From Blautia sp. (GTDB lineage Bacteria > Bacillota > Clostridia > Lachnospirales > Lachnospiraceae): a stretch of DNA of 64,000 nucleotides. The notes below the pieces were generated by a model. The model did not search any database. It worked only from the letters and a program-made list of their open reading frames with translations, and was not told the origin of the DNA. This document shows, one piece after another, positions 17,110 through 27,386 of the stretch (the first letter of the stretch is position 1; each line of letters starts with the position of its first letter). The translations under genes were made by a program, and so were the position numbers. The stretch lies in contig JAFWGA010000013.1 of assembly GCA_017515325.1 (NCBI GenBank), forward strand, positions 186,001 to 250,000, in the 5' to 3' direction.

Positions 17110-17802
17110 ATGAAACATGGAAAGAAATACGCAGAAGCTGCAAAGGCAGTTGACCGCGCTACATTATATGACACCGCAGAAGCCATCAGTCTGGTAAAAA
17201 AGACAGCTTCGGCAAAGTTTGATGAGACCATCGAAGCCCATATCCGCACTGGCTGTGATGGCCGTCATGCAGATCAGCAGATCCGTGGAGCTGTTGTTCT
17301 TCCCCACGGTACAGGCAAGAAGGTCAGAGTCCTTGTTTTTGCAAAGGATGCTAAGCTCGAAGAAGCTCAGGCAGCAGGGGCCGACTATGTGGGCGGCCAG
17401 GAGCTGGTTCCGAAGATCCAGAACGAAGGCTGGCTGGATTTTGATGTCGTTGTGGCCACTCCCGATATGATGGGTGTTGTTGGCCGTCTGGGCCGTATCC
17501 TTGGCCCGAAAGGACTGATGCCCAACCCCAAGGCCGGTACCGTTACGATGGATGTCACAAAGGCTGTCCAGGATATCAAAGCCGGTAAAATCGAATATCG
17601 TCTGGACAAGACAAATATCATCCATGTTCCGATCGGAAAAGCATCCTTTACCGAAGAACAGCTGAACGATAATTTCGAGACCCTGATAGGCGCCATCATC
17701 AAGGCGAGACCTGCAGCGGTTAAAGGCCAGTTCTTAAAGAGCGTTGTAGTCGCTTCTACGATGGGGCCTGGCGTTAAGATCAATCCGGTTAAGCTGGCAT
17801 AA
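17110..17802 (+). CDS. rplA: 50S ribosomal protein L1
   Basis: A 230-residue L1 of standard length. L1 forms the mobile L1 stalk on 23S rRNA and in many bacteria represses its own operon. Conserved segments seen are [20 protein letters not shown]-like N-terminal strands, [32 protein letters not shown] and [12 protein letters not shown]. The start follows AGGAGG. The operon ends here at a strong terminator, so rplJ, rplL, rpoB and rpoC, which often follow, must lie elsewhere. Confidence 0.97.
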   Translation: MKHGKKYAEAAKAVDRATLYDTAEAISLVKKTASAKFDETIEAHIRTGCDGRHADQQIRGAVVLPHGTGKKVRVLVFAKDAKLEEAQAAGADYVGGQELVPKIQNEGWLDFDVVVATPDMMGVVGRLGRILGPKGLMPNPKAGTVTMDVTKAVQDIKAGKIEYRLDKTNIIHVPIGKASFTEEQLNDNFETLIGAIIKARPAAVKGQFLKSVVVASTMGPGVKINPVKLA

Positions 17803-17822
17803 TCCATTTCCATTAGCTCTTG

Positions 17823-17857
17823 AAAAACATCCTCCCTTTTTCGGAGGATGTTTTTTT
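17823..17857 (+). terminator. Terminator of the rpmG-rplA operon
   Basis: ACATCCTCC and GGAGGATGT form a 9-bp stem extended by A-T pairs, closed by a loop of about seven bases and followed by a run of seven T. Confidence 0.92.
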
Positions 17858-17876
17858 ATCCCCTATTCGTAACAAT

Positions 17877-17966
17877 TTAGGCCCTGTCATTACAGGCAGC
17901 GACAAATGTAATATGCCGTTGCCTGTAAGCCTCCGGCAGATGCGCACGGATTTGCTTCGTAGTTAC
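17877..17966. repeat. Dispersed intergenic palindromic element, copy C
   Basis: Its reverse complement reads GCAAATCCGTGCGCATC, then TGCCGGAGGCTTACAGGC, and later ATTACATTTGTC. The same order of motifs appears at 40941-40992, and the first motif recurs at 56573-56590 and, less well, at 33918-33935. Confidence 0.6.
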
Positions 17967-17983
17967 TTTTTGTCATATTATAC

Positions 17984-18012
17984 TTGTGAAATCGATGATT
18001 ATGGTCTAAAAT
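17984..18012 (+). promoter_or_regulatory. Promoter of the GH13 gene
   Basis: TTGTGA (17984-17989), a 17-base spacer and TAAAAT (18007-18012), about 30 bases before the start codon. Confidence 0.5.
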
Positions 18013-18044
18013 AGCAAGTAAAAAGAGGAAAAGAGGTTGAAAGG

Positions 18045-20195
18045 ATGAGTCAGGTATCTGCAGATGTGATGACAAAAATGCGGTATATCATGAATATGAG
18101 GCCGGTGCTGAATATGGAGGCTCTCTTTTCAGATGGAAGTGTGTATTACCGTCAGCCGGCACAGCCACAAGCTGGAGACACTCTGACAATTCGATTCCGC
18201 ACACAGAGAAATAACGTAGATGCCGTTTTCCTGGTATCCTCCGACACCAGGCTGGAAATGAGGCTGTGCGGCACAAGCAACGGGTTTGATTATTTTGAAG
18301 TGTCCCTGGCTATGCCGGATGAGGTTTTCCGTTATCATTTTGAGATATTGTATGGATGGAAGGTTTGCTATTATACCTACAATGGGCCCGGGATTGAGTG
18401 GAACCCGGACAGTGAATTTGAGATATATCCCGGCTTCGATATCCCTGATTGGGCCAAGGGCGCGGTAATGTACCAGATCTTTGTAGACCGTTTTTGCAAT
18501 GGCGACCCCTCCAATGATGTGGAGAACGGGGAATATTATTATATCGGAGACCTGACAACCAAGGTCGAAGACTGGGCCAAGATCCCTGAAGTGATGGGAG
18601 TGCGGGAGTTTTACGGAGGTGACCTGGCCGGAGTGCTTCAGAAGCTGGATTATCTCAAAGATCTCGGTGTGGAAGTGATCTATCTCAATCCCATATTTGT
18701 ATCGCCCAGCAATCACAAATATGATATCCAGGATTATGATTATATCGATCCTCACTATGGGAAGATTGTTTACGATACGGATGAGGGCATTCTTAACAGA
18801 GAATACCATGAAAACAGCAAAGCAAAGAAGTTTATCCGGCGCGTGACAGATAAACGGAACCTGGAAGCCAGCAATGAGTTCTTTATTCAGCTGGTGAAGG
18901 AAATTCATAAACGGGGAATGCGGGTTATCCTCGACGGTGTTTTTAATCATTGCGGTTCCTTCAACAAATGGATGGACAGAGAAAGGATCTACGAAAACGA
19001 AGCAGGCTATGAAAAGGGAGCCTATATCAGCGCGGATAGCCCTTACCGCCATTACTTCCAGTTCAGTGATCCCAACCAGTGGCCCTATAATCCCTCCTAC
19101 GACGGGTGGTGGGCTCACGATACCCTCCCTAAGTTAAACTATGAGGAATCACCAAGCCTGTGTGAGGAGATTCTCAGGATCGGCCGGAAATGGGTCAGCG
19201 CGCCCTTCAATGTTGACGGATGGCGTCTGGATGTAGCGGCAGATCTCGGCCACAGCAATGAGTTCAATCATTCCTTCTGGCAGAGATTCCGCCAGGAGGT
19301 GAAAAAGGCGAATCCTGAAGCCCTGATCCTGGCGGAACATTATGGCAATCCGGAATCCTGGCTGCGTGGAAACGAGTGGGATACGGTCATGAACTATGAC
19401 GCTTTCATGGAACCGGTTTCCTGGTTCCTGACCGGTATGGAAAAGCACAGCGATGAATACCGGGAGGATATGTGGGGAAACAGCGAGGCTTTGATCTTTG
19501 CCATGAAGGTGCACATGCGTTTTCTGCATATGTCCTCTCTTTATGCCGCCATGAACGAGCTGTCCAATCATGATCACTCCCGTTTCCTGACCAGAACGAA
19601 CCATCATGTGGGAAGAATTGCCTATTCCGGGGCTTTGGCGGCTTCAGAGAATGTCAATCCTGCCATCATGCGGGAAGCCGTTGTCTTCCAGATGACCTGG
19701 CCGGGTTCCCCTACGGTATACTATGGAGATGAGGCAGGGGTCTGCGGTTTTACGGATCCGGACAACCGACGCACCTATCCCTGGGGCATGGAGGATAAGC
19801 AGATGCTTGCCTTCCATCGGGAAATGATCGCTCTCCACAATCGATATGATTTCCTGAGAGACGGTTCCGTCCGCTTCCTTTGGAATGACTATCAGGGTCT
19901 GGCTTTCGGGCGTTTTTCCCACACAGAAAGGCTGATCGTGATCGTCAACAATCAGCAGACGGAGAGAGAGGTGGAGATCGAAGCCTGGAAGACGGGACTG
20001 AGCAGGCTCACCACCTCGACTTTGACCCGCCTGATGTTATCCTGGTATAATGGCTATACGATGGAGCCGGCGCAGTATCCTGCGGAAGGTGGGATTGTGA
20101 GAGTCTGTGTCCCGGGATATGGGGCGCTTGTCCTCTACCACAAATGCGAAAATCCAACACTTTTTGTGTCTGACAGGAAAAATGAGAAAAAATAA
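18045..20195 (+). CDS. GH13 alpha-amylase-family hydrolase (cyclomaltodextrinase/neopullulanase-like)
   Basis: A 716-residue glycoside hydrolase of family 13. There is no signal peptide, so it probably acts inside the cell on imported maltodextrins. An N-terminal beta-sandwich (about residues 20-130) precedes the TIM barrel, which begins WAKGAVMYQIFVDRF. Conserved regions are VIYLNPIFVSPSNHKYD, ILDGVFNHCG, GWRLDVA with nucleophile Asp396, ILAEHYG with acid/base Glu431, and LSNHDHSRF with Asp510. A C-terminal beta domain (about 625-700) follows. The N-terminal domain and the DxxNYDAF-type region point to the neopullulanase/cyclomaltodextrinase branch (GH13_20 or 39); exact specificity is uncertain. 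It has its own promoter and no sugar transporter alongside. The start follows GAGGTTGAAAGG. Confidence 0.9.
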   Translation: MSQVSADVMTKMRYIMNMRPVLNMEALFSDGSVYYRQPAQPQAGDTLTIRFRTQRNNVDAVFLVSSDTRLEMRLCGTSNGFDYFEVSLAMPDEVFRYHFEILYGWKVCYYTYNGPGIEWNPDSEFEIYPGFDIPDWAKGAVMYQIFVDRFCNGDPSNDVENGEYYYIGDLTTKVEDWAKIPEVMGVREFYGGDLAGVLQKLDYLKDLGVEVIYLNPIFVSPSNHKYDIQDYDYIDPHYGKIVYDTDEGILNREYHENSKAKKFIRRVTDKRNLEASNEFFIQLVKEIHKRGMRVILDGVFNHCGSFNKWMDRERIYENEAGYEKGAYISADSPYRHYFQFSDPNQWPYNPSYDGWWAHDTLPKLNYEESPSLCEEILRIGRKWVSAPFNVDGWRLDVAADLGHSNEFNHSFWQRFRQEVKKANPEALILAEHYGNPESWLRGNEWDTVMNYDAFMEPVSWFLTGMEKHSDEYREDMWGNSEALIFAMKVHMRFLHMSSLYAAMNELSNHDHSRFLTRTNHHVGRIAYSGALAASENVNPAIMREAVVFQMTWPGSPTVYYGDEAGVCGFTDPDNRRTYPWGMEDKQMLAFHREMIALHNRYDFLRDGSVRFLWNDYQGLAFGRFSHTERLIVIVNNQQTEREVEIEAWKTGLSRLTTSTLTRLMLSWYNGYTMEPAQYPAEGGIVRVCVPGYGALVLYHKCENPTLFVSDRKNEKK

Positions 20196-20203
20196 AAAAA
20201 AGC

Positions 20204-20232
20204 TTGCAATCCCTTAAAAGATGTGATATAGT
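20204..20232 (+). promoter_or_regulatory. Promoter of tRNA-Glu
   Basis: TTGCAA (20204-20209), a 17-base spacer and TATAGT (20227-20232), ending 19 bases before the mature tRNA start. Confidence 0.7.
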
Positions 20233-20251
20233 CTTTTTTGTCAAATGACAA

Positions 20252-20323
20252 GGCCAGTTGGTCAAGGGGTCAAGACGCCGCCCTCTCACGGCGGAAACAC
20301 GAGTTCGATTCTCGTACTGGCTA
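20252..20323 (+). tRNA. tRNA-Glu (anticodon CTC)
   Basis: A 72-base cloverleaf: acceptor arms GGCCAGT and ACTGGCT with a terminal G-U pair, anticodon stem CCGCC/GGCGG around loop CTCTCAC, T-loop TTCGATT and discriminator A. CCA is not encoded. It reads GAG codons. It is a single-gene unit with its own promoter and terminator. Confidence 0.95.
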
Positions 20324-20327
20324 TGAT

Positions 20328-20365
20328 AAGCAATCAGGGATTTTTTCCTGGTTGCTTTTTCTTTT
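20328..20365 (+). terminator. Terminator of tRNA-Glu
   Basis: AAGCAATCAGG and CCTGGTTGCTT pair over 11 bp with one G-U wobble, followed by TTTTTCTTTTT. Confidence 0.88.
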
Positions 20366-20468
20366 TGTGCCGGAGCTGTTCCTGATAGTATGCAGTCCCG
20401 TGACTTTTCAGGCAGTGACCGCACAGGTCGAAATTTTCGGATCAGCAGCCGTAGTACCTATGAGCTGC

Positions 20469-20510
20469 GTATGATTCCGTGGGAACAGGCTTTTTTTACA
20501 CTGGAATCAT
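20469..20510. other. Inverted repeat upstream of the topoisomerase B-subunit gene
   Basis: TATGATTCC (20469-20477) and GGAATCATA (20502-20510) are perfect 9-base arms around a 24-base loop with seven T. I could not identify a convincing promoter in 20366-20537, and nothing else there is supported. Confidence 0.35.
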
Positions 20511-20519
20511 ATACGTTGA

Positions 20520-22463
<1,944 letters not shown>

Positions 22464-22545
22464 TGATTCGGGGCAGCAGCTATCGCCGTCGGTGTATGTG
22501 ACAATATCAGAGAGTAACGAATAAAGCGAGGAAGCCAAAACAGAC

Positions 22546-24792
22546 ATGGAGACCAATCAGGAAAATATTATACGGACCGATTATGCCGAGGTGATGCAGA
22601 AATCCTATATTGATTACGCTATGAGCGTGATTATTTCCCGAGCTCTGCCCGATGTCCGGGACGGTCTGAAACCCGTCCAGAGACGGACTCTATATGATAT
22701 GTATGAGCTTGGCATCCGTTATGATCATCCTTACCGGAAATGTGCCAGGATTGTGGGTGATACCATGGGTAAATATCATCCCCACGGAGACAGCTCCATC
22801 TACGAAGCCCTGGTTGTGATGGCCCAGGATTTCAAAAAGGGTCAGACACTGGTTGATGGTCACGGCAATTTTGGCTCTATTGAGGGAGACGGGGCAGCAG
22901 CGATGCGATATACGGAAGCCCGTCTGGAAAAAATCACCCAGGAGGTTTTTCTGGCAGACCTGGATAAGGATATTGTTGATTTTGTTCCGAATTTCGATGA
23001 AACAGAAAAGGAGCCATCCGTCCTTCCGGTGAAAATTCCCAATCTCCTCGTGAACGGGGCAGAGGGCATTGCCGTTGGGATGGCCACCAGCATTCCCCCT
23101 CATAATCTGGGAGAGGTCGTGGACGCAGTCAAAGCCTATATAAAAAATAACAGCATCAGCGTCAAGGGACTGATGCGTTACCTGAAGGGTCCTGACTTTC
23201 CGACGGGGGGGATTGTAGCAAATGCCGACGAGCTTCTTACCATTTACGAGACGGGCATCGGTAAGATAAGGCTCCGCGGCCGGGTAGAGGTGGAAAAGCA
23301 AAAAGGGGGAAAGCAGCTTCTTGTCGTCACGGAGATCCCCTATACCATGCTGGGAGCAAATATCGGGAAATTTCTGAATGATGTGGCTATGCTCATCGAG
23401 ACCAGGAAGACCACGGACATCATTGATATTTCCAATCAGTCGTCAAAGGACGGCATCCGGATTGTCATGGAGCTCAAGCGTGACGCGGACGTGGAAAATC
23501 TGATCCAGCTTCTCTACAAAAAGACACGGCTGGAGGATACCTTTGGCGTGAATATGCTGGCTGTCGCAGACGGAAGGCCGGAAACCCTTAGTTTGAAGCA
23601 GATCCTGGAATGCCATGTGGATTTTCTCTTTGATTTTACCACCCGCAAATTTCAGACCCTGCTGGCGAGGGAGAGAGAAAAGCGGGAAATTCAGGAAGGT
23701 CTGATCCGGGCGGTGGACGTCATCGATCTGATCATCGAGATCCTGAGAGGAAGCAAGAGCCGGGAACAGGCAAAAAACTGTCTGGTAGAGGGTCAGACGC
23801 AAGGGATCCGCTTCCGGACAAAGACAAGCGAGAGGGAAGCGGCAAAGCTGAATTTTACGGAGAAGCAGGCTACGGCCATCCTTGAGATGCGCCTTTATCG
23901 GTTGATTGGTCTGGAGCTGGAAGCTCTGCAGGCAGAATATGCCAAAACCCTGGCCGATATCGAGCGCTATGAAGGGCTTTTGAATAGCTATGATGCCATG
24001 AGCCAGTATCTTGTGGGAGAACTGGACAAGATAAAAAAGGACTATTCCGTCAAACGGAAAACCTCACTTGAAAACGTAGAGGAAACGGTTTATGAGGAGG
24101 AAAAACAGGAGGCCTTTCCGGTGGTATTCCTGATGGACCGTTTTGGCTATGTGAAGGTGGTGGAGCCGGCAGTATTTGAACGGAACAGGGAGGGCATAAC
24201 GGCAGATTACCGCTATGTTTTCAGCTGTACCAGCACGGACCGGGTCGGATTATTTACGGATACCGGCAAGCTGCATTATGTGAAGATAAAAGAGATTCCC
24301 CTGGCAAAGATGAAGGATAAAGGGATTCCGGTGGATAATATCAGCAATTACAACAGTGAGTCAGAAAAGATCCTGCTGGCTGCGCCCATGGAACAGGTAT
24401 GCTCTTCAAAACTCTTGTTTGTGACAAAAGCCGCCTGGTGCAAGCAGGTGGAGGGAAATGAATTTGAGTCTTCCCGCAGAACGATTGCCGCTACAAAGCT
24501 GGGAGAGGATGACAGACTGGTCTTTGCAGGCTTCCTTGAGGACTATGAACAGATTGTTCTGCAGTCTCACAAGGGTTATCTGCTTCGCTTCCTGATCAAG
24601 GAAATATCTACCATGAAGAAGGCATCTGTCGGGGTCAGAGGGATGAAGCTCTCAGACCAGGATCAGATTGATTCGGTTTACCTTATGGCCGCGGAAAGCA
24701 GCTTCAGCATTCAGCTGAACGATAAGGAGTATCTCCTTTCCAGACTGAAGCTTACCGGCCGGGATAGTCGGGGAAGTAAACCCCGGGTTTAA
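22546..24792 (+). CDS. parC: Type IIA DNA topoisomerase subunit A, probably ParC
   Basis: DNA-cleaving subunit. It opens with the conserved [20 protein letters not shown] segment, carries the quinolone-region [12 protein letters not shown] with the Ser of sensitive enzymes, and has catalytic Tyr122 in AAMRYTEAR, the tower and coiled-coil region, and a short C-terminal beta-propeller. I find no GyrA box (QRRGGKG-like) where the first blade should have it, which argues for a topoisomerase IV type decatenase rather than gyrase. The end of the protein ([11 protein letters not shown]) is a basic tail. It follows subunit B after 82 bases and is presumably co-transcribed. No terminator is seen before the rimP promoter. 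Confidence 0.85.
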   Translation: METNQENIIRTDYAEVMQKSYIDYAMSVIISRALPDVRDGLKPVQRRTLYDMYELGIRYDHPYRKCARIVGDTMGKYHPHGDSSIYEALVVMAQDFKKGQTLVDGHGNFGSIEGDGAAAMRYTEARLEKITQEVFLADLDKDIVDFVPNFDETEKEPSVLPVKIPNLLVNGAEGIAVGMATSIPPHNLGEVVDAVKAYIKNNSISVKGLMRYLKGPDFPTGGIVANADELLTIYETGIGKIRLRGRVEVEKQKGGKQLLVVTEIPYTMLGANIGKFLNDVAMLIETRKTTDIIDISNQSSKDGIRIVMELKRDADVENLIQLLYKKTRLEDTFGVNMLAVADGRPETLSLKQILECHVDFLFDFTTRKFQTLLAREREKREIQEGLIRAVDVIDLIIEILRGSKSREQAKNCLVEGQTQGIRFRTKTSEREAAKLNFTEKQATAILEMRLYRLIGLELEALQAEYAKTLADIERYEGLLNSYDAMSQYLVGELDKIKKDYSVKRKTSLENVEETVYEEEKQEAFPVVFLMDRFGYVKVVEPAVFERNREGITADYRYVFSCTSTDRVGLFTDTGKLHYVKIKEIPLAKMKDKGIPVDNISNYNSESEKILLAAPMEQVCSSKLLFVTKAAWCKQVEGNEFESSRRTIAATKLGEDDRLVFAGFLEDYEQIVLQSHKGYLLRFLIKEISTMKKASVGVRGMKLSDQDQIDSVYLMAAESSFSIQLNDKEYLLSRLKLTGRDSRGSKPRV

Positions 24793-24800
24793 AAAAAGTA

Positions 24801-24829
24801 TTGCATTTTCATTTCCAGGGTGTTAATAT
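24801..24829 (+). promoter_or_regulatory. Promoter of the rimP-ribF operon
   Basis: TTGCAT (24801-24806), a 17-base spacer and TAATAT (24824-24829). It drives the nine-gene operon that starts with rimP. Confidence 0.7.
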
Positions 24830-24859
24830 ATACTTAATTTCATGATGATAACTTGTCGG

Positions 24860-24887
24860 CAGGAGTGAATCGGTTGATTCACTCCTG
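24860..24887 (+). promoter_or_regulatory. Perfect 12-bp leader hairpin before rimP
   Basis: CAGGAGTGAATC and GATTCACTCCTG pair perfectly around GGTT, beginning about 25 bases after the predicted transcription start. Only a short, mixed U-rich stretch follows, so it could be an attenuator, an RNA-stability element or a protein-binding site. Confidence 0.6.
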
Positions 24888-24918
24888 TCTTATTACGTAG
24901 GAAAGGATAGACAGATCG

Positions 24919-25383
24919 TTGAGCAAAAAGGATGAATACGAAAGCAGAGCAGAAGCTTTGCTTTCCTCTATTGTTGCAGAAGCCGGTTTTGAGCTGGTGG
25001 ATGTAGAGTATGTAAAGGAGGGCGGGAACTGGTATCTGAGGGCTTATATCGATAAGCCCGGCGGCATTACAGTCAATGACTGCGAGGCCGTCAGCAGGGT
25101 TTTCAGCGACCGCCTCGATGAAGAGGATTTTATCGAAGACAGTTATGTGATGGAAATCAGCTCTCCGGGGCTGGACAGGCCGCTGAAAAAGGAAAAAGAC
25201 TTCATTCGCAGCATAGGGAAGGCAGTTGAAATACGCACCTATCGTCCCATAGATAAACAAAAGGAATTCACAGGAATCCTGGCAGCCTATGACACGGATA
25301 CAGTGACGATCCGGGAGGAAGACACCCTTAGAACCTTCTCCCGCCAGGATATCGCCCTGATCCGCCTCGCGGTGCTGTTTTAA
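24919..25383 (+). CDS. rimP: Ribosome maturation factor RimP
   Basis: A 154-residue RimP, needed for late 30S assembly. Family features are FELVDVEYVKEGGNWYLR, the C-rich DCEAVSRVF segment, VMEISSPGLDRPL and a C-terminal SH3-like barrel (FTGILAAYDTDTVTI). It starts at TTG with AGGAAAGGA about 12 bases upstream. First gene of the nusA-infB operon, the usual place for rimP. Confidence 0.96.
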   Translation: MSKKDEYESRAEALLSSIVAEAGFELVDVEYVKEGGNWYLRAYIDKPGGITVNDCEAVSRVFSDRLDEEDFIEDSYVMEISSPGLDRPLKKEKDFIRSIGKAVEIRTYRPIDKQKEFTGILAAYDTDTVTIREEDTLRTFSRQDIALIRLAVLF

Positions 25384-25406
25384 GGGTTCCGGGAGGACAG
25401 ACAAAA

Positions 25407-26756
25407 ATGAACAAAGAGTTAATCGATGCACTGGATCTGATCGCAAAAGAGAAGAAAATCAGTAAGGATACCCTGATAAAAGCGATTGAGCAATCCCTGG
25501 TTCAGGCATGCAAACAGCATTTCGGAAAATCAGACAATGTCCATGTGAATATTGATCCCAAGACAGGAGACTTCAGCGTTATTGCCGACCGGATTGTAGT
25601 GGATGAGGTGACGGATAAGGCAGAGCAGATCTCTTTGCCGGAGGCAAAAAGGATCGTGGCTACGGCAGAGCTGGGAGATATCATACAGATTCCCATCCAT
25701 TCGGATAAGTTTGGCCGCATCGTTGCCCTGAACGCAAAGAATATCATTCTTCAGAAGATCAGGGAGGAAGAAAGAAAGGTCCTTTACGGAGAATATTACA
25801 AAATCGAGAAGGACGTTGTTACCGGCATTGTCCAGAGAAACATCGGGAGAAACATCAGTGTTAACCTGGGCAAGGTGGACGCCATGCTCAACGAAAACGA
25901 GCAGGTAAAAACGGAGGTCTTTCAGCCGACAGAGCGGATCAAGGTGTATATTCTGGAGGTGAAGGATACATCCAAGGGTCCCCGTATCCTCTTGTCCCGA
26001 ACGCATCCGGGACTGGTAAAGCGGCTTTTTGAAGAGGAAGTGGCAGAGGTCAAAGACGGCACAGTCGAGATCAAGGGAATAGCCAGAGAAGCCGGTTCAA
26101 GGACCAAGATCGCAGTATACAGCAAAGACCCGGATGTGGATCCTGTAGGCGCGTGTGTCGGCCCGAACGGGAGCAGAGTGAATCTGATCGTCAATGAACT
26201 GCGTGGGGAAAAGATCGATATTGTGACATGGAGCGAGAATCCTGCCATTTTAATCGAGAATGCGCTGAGCCCCGCAAAGGTCATAGAAGTGCTGGCGGAT
26301 CCTGACAATAAAGAAGCCCTGGTGATCGTTCCGGATTACCAGCTGTCTCTTGCCATCGGAAAGGATGGGCAGAATGTCAGGCTGGCTCACCGCCTGACAG
26401 GCTTTAAGATTGACATAAAGAGTGAATCCCAGGCCAGCGAGATGGATTATTACTATTACGATGAAGACGACGACGAGTATTACGATGACGAGGAGCCGGC
26501 AGGGGATTACCAGGACCAGGAGCAGCTGGTTCCTGCAGACACTGACGGTGAATCCATGGATACGGAACCCGAGGACAACGGTAGGGAAGAGTATGACGAG
26601 AATCCTGGTCAGGATGATGAGGAGAAAGACCAGACCGGGCCGGATCCGGAATATACAGGCTACTATAGAGAGGACTATCGGCGTTACGGACAGGACGAGG
26701 ATGAGCCGGAAGGATTTGATCCTTTAGCGGAAATCGCCCCCGGTCTGCCTCAGTGA
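25407..26756 (+). CDS. nusA: Transcription factor NusA with a long acidic C-terminal tail
   Basis: NusA binds RNA polymerase and nascent RNA, affecting pausing, termination and antitermination. The N-terminal polymerase-binding domain (about residues 1-125), S1 domain (about 130-200), KH1 (about 225-280; DPVGACVGPNGSRVN) and KH2 (about 290-345; LSLAIGKDGQNVRLA) are present. The last 110 residues or so are an Asp/Glu/Tyr-rich low-complexity tail (for example YYYYDEDDDEYYDDEE). Firmicute NusA normally ends soon after KH2, so this is an addition, analogous in position but not in sequence to the acidic repeats of E. coli NusA. GGGAGG precedes the ATG. Confidence 0.96.
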   Translation: MNKELIDALDLIAKEKKISKDTLIKAIEQSLVQACKQHFGKSDNVHVNIDPKTGDFSVIADRIVVDEVTDKAEQISLPEAKRIVATAELGDIIQIPIHSDKFGRIVALNAKNIILQKIREEERKVLYGEYYKIEKDVVTGIVQRNIGRNISVNLGKVDAMLNENEQVKTEVFQPTERIKVYILEVKDTSKGPRILLSRTHPGLVKRLFEEEVAEVKDGTVEIKGIAREAGSRTKIAVYSKDPDVDPVGACVGPNGSRVNLIVNELRGEKIDIVTWSENPAILIENALSPAKVIEVLADPDNKEALVIVPDYQLSLAIGKDGQNVRLAHRLTGFKIDIKSESQASEMDYYYYDEDDDEYYDDEEPAGDYQDQEQLVPADTDGESMDTEPEDNGREEYDENPGQDDEEKDQTGPDPEYTGYYREDYRRYGQDEDEPEGFDPLAEIAPGLPQ

Positions 26757-26780
26757 CGGACGAGAGTGCTGAGGGTTTTT

Positions 26781-27059
26781 ATGAAGGCCGAAAAAAAGAT
26801 TCCCATGCGCCAATGTATCGGCTGCAGAGAGATGAAAAGCAAAAAGGAAATGATCCGCGTTCTCAGGACTGAGGCGGGTGGAATAGGATTGGATGATACA
26901 GGCAGAAAGAACGGAAGAGGTGCATATCTGTGCCGGAATCCGGAATGCTTCAGACTGGCAAAAAAGAATCACGGATTGGAAAGATCCCTGAAAATGCCAA
27001 TCCCTGATGAAATTTATGACAGTCTGGAAAAGGAGATGATGGAGATTGGACCAACGTAG
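26781..27059 (+). CDS. rnpM: RNase P modulator RnpM (YlxR, DUF448)
   Basis: A 92-residue YlxR-family protein; the B. subtilis homologue binds RNase P RNA and lowers its activity. Signature motifs are RQCIGCREM near the N-terminus and GRGAYLCRNPECF in the middle, matching the DUF448 fold. I use the ATG at 26781 after TGAGGG rather than the TTG-type start 15 bases upstream. It lies 24 bases after nusA and overlaps the next gene by 14 bases. Confidence 0.93.
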   Translation: MKAEKKIPMRQCIGCREMKSKKEMIRVLRTEAGGIGLDDTGRKNGRGAYLCRNPECFRLAKKNHGLERSLKMPIPDEIYDSLEKEMMEIGPT

Positions 27060-27345
27060 GTTTCTGTCTATGTTAGGACTGGCTGTGAAGGCAGGCAAGG
27101 CTGTCAGCGGCGAGTTTTCCACAGAAAAAACAGTTAAGGAAGGAAGGGCGAAACTGGTTTTGATTGCAGGTGACTCTTCCGAAAATACCAAAAAGAAGTT
27201 TTCCCAGATGTGTGAGTATTACCATGTCCCTTTCTTTATTATTTCTGATAAAGAGGCACTGGGCAGGGCAATGGGAAAAGAACAACGTGCATGTCTTGCA
27301 GTAGAAGATGAAGGACTTGCCAACGCCATCAGAGGAAAAATGTAG
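27046..27345 (+). CDS. L7Ae-family RNA-binding protein YlxQ
   Basis: A 99-residue L7Ae/L30e-type protein that recognises kink-turn RNAs in its relatives. Seen: [33 protein letters not shown] and [18 protein letters not shown], the family's core. It begins at TTG inside the rnpM gene, with GGAG about 10 bases upstream, indicating coupling. Position between rnpM and infB is the conserved Firmicute order. Cellular role is not firmly known. Confidence 0.92.
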   Translation: MDQRRFLSMLGLAVKAGKAVSGEFSTEKTVKEGRAKLVLIAGDSSENTKKKFSQMCEYYHVPFFIISDKEALGRAMGKEQRACLAVEDEGLANAIRGKM

Positions 27346-27386
27346 GATGCAGAGAATTCCATCAGGGAAAGGAGCTGGATATAACA

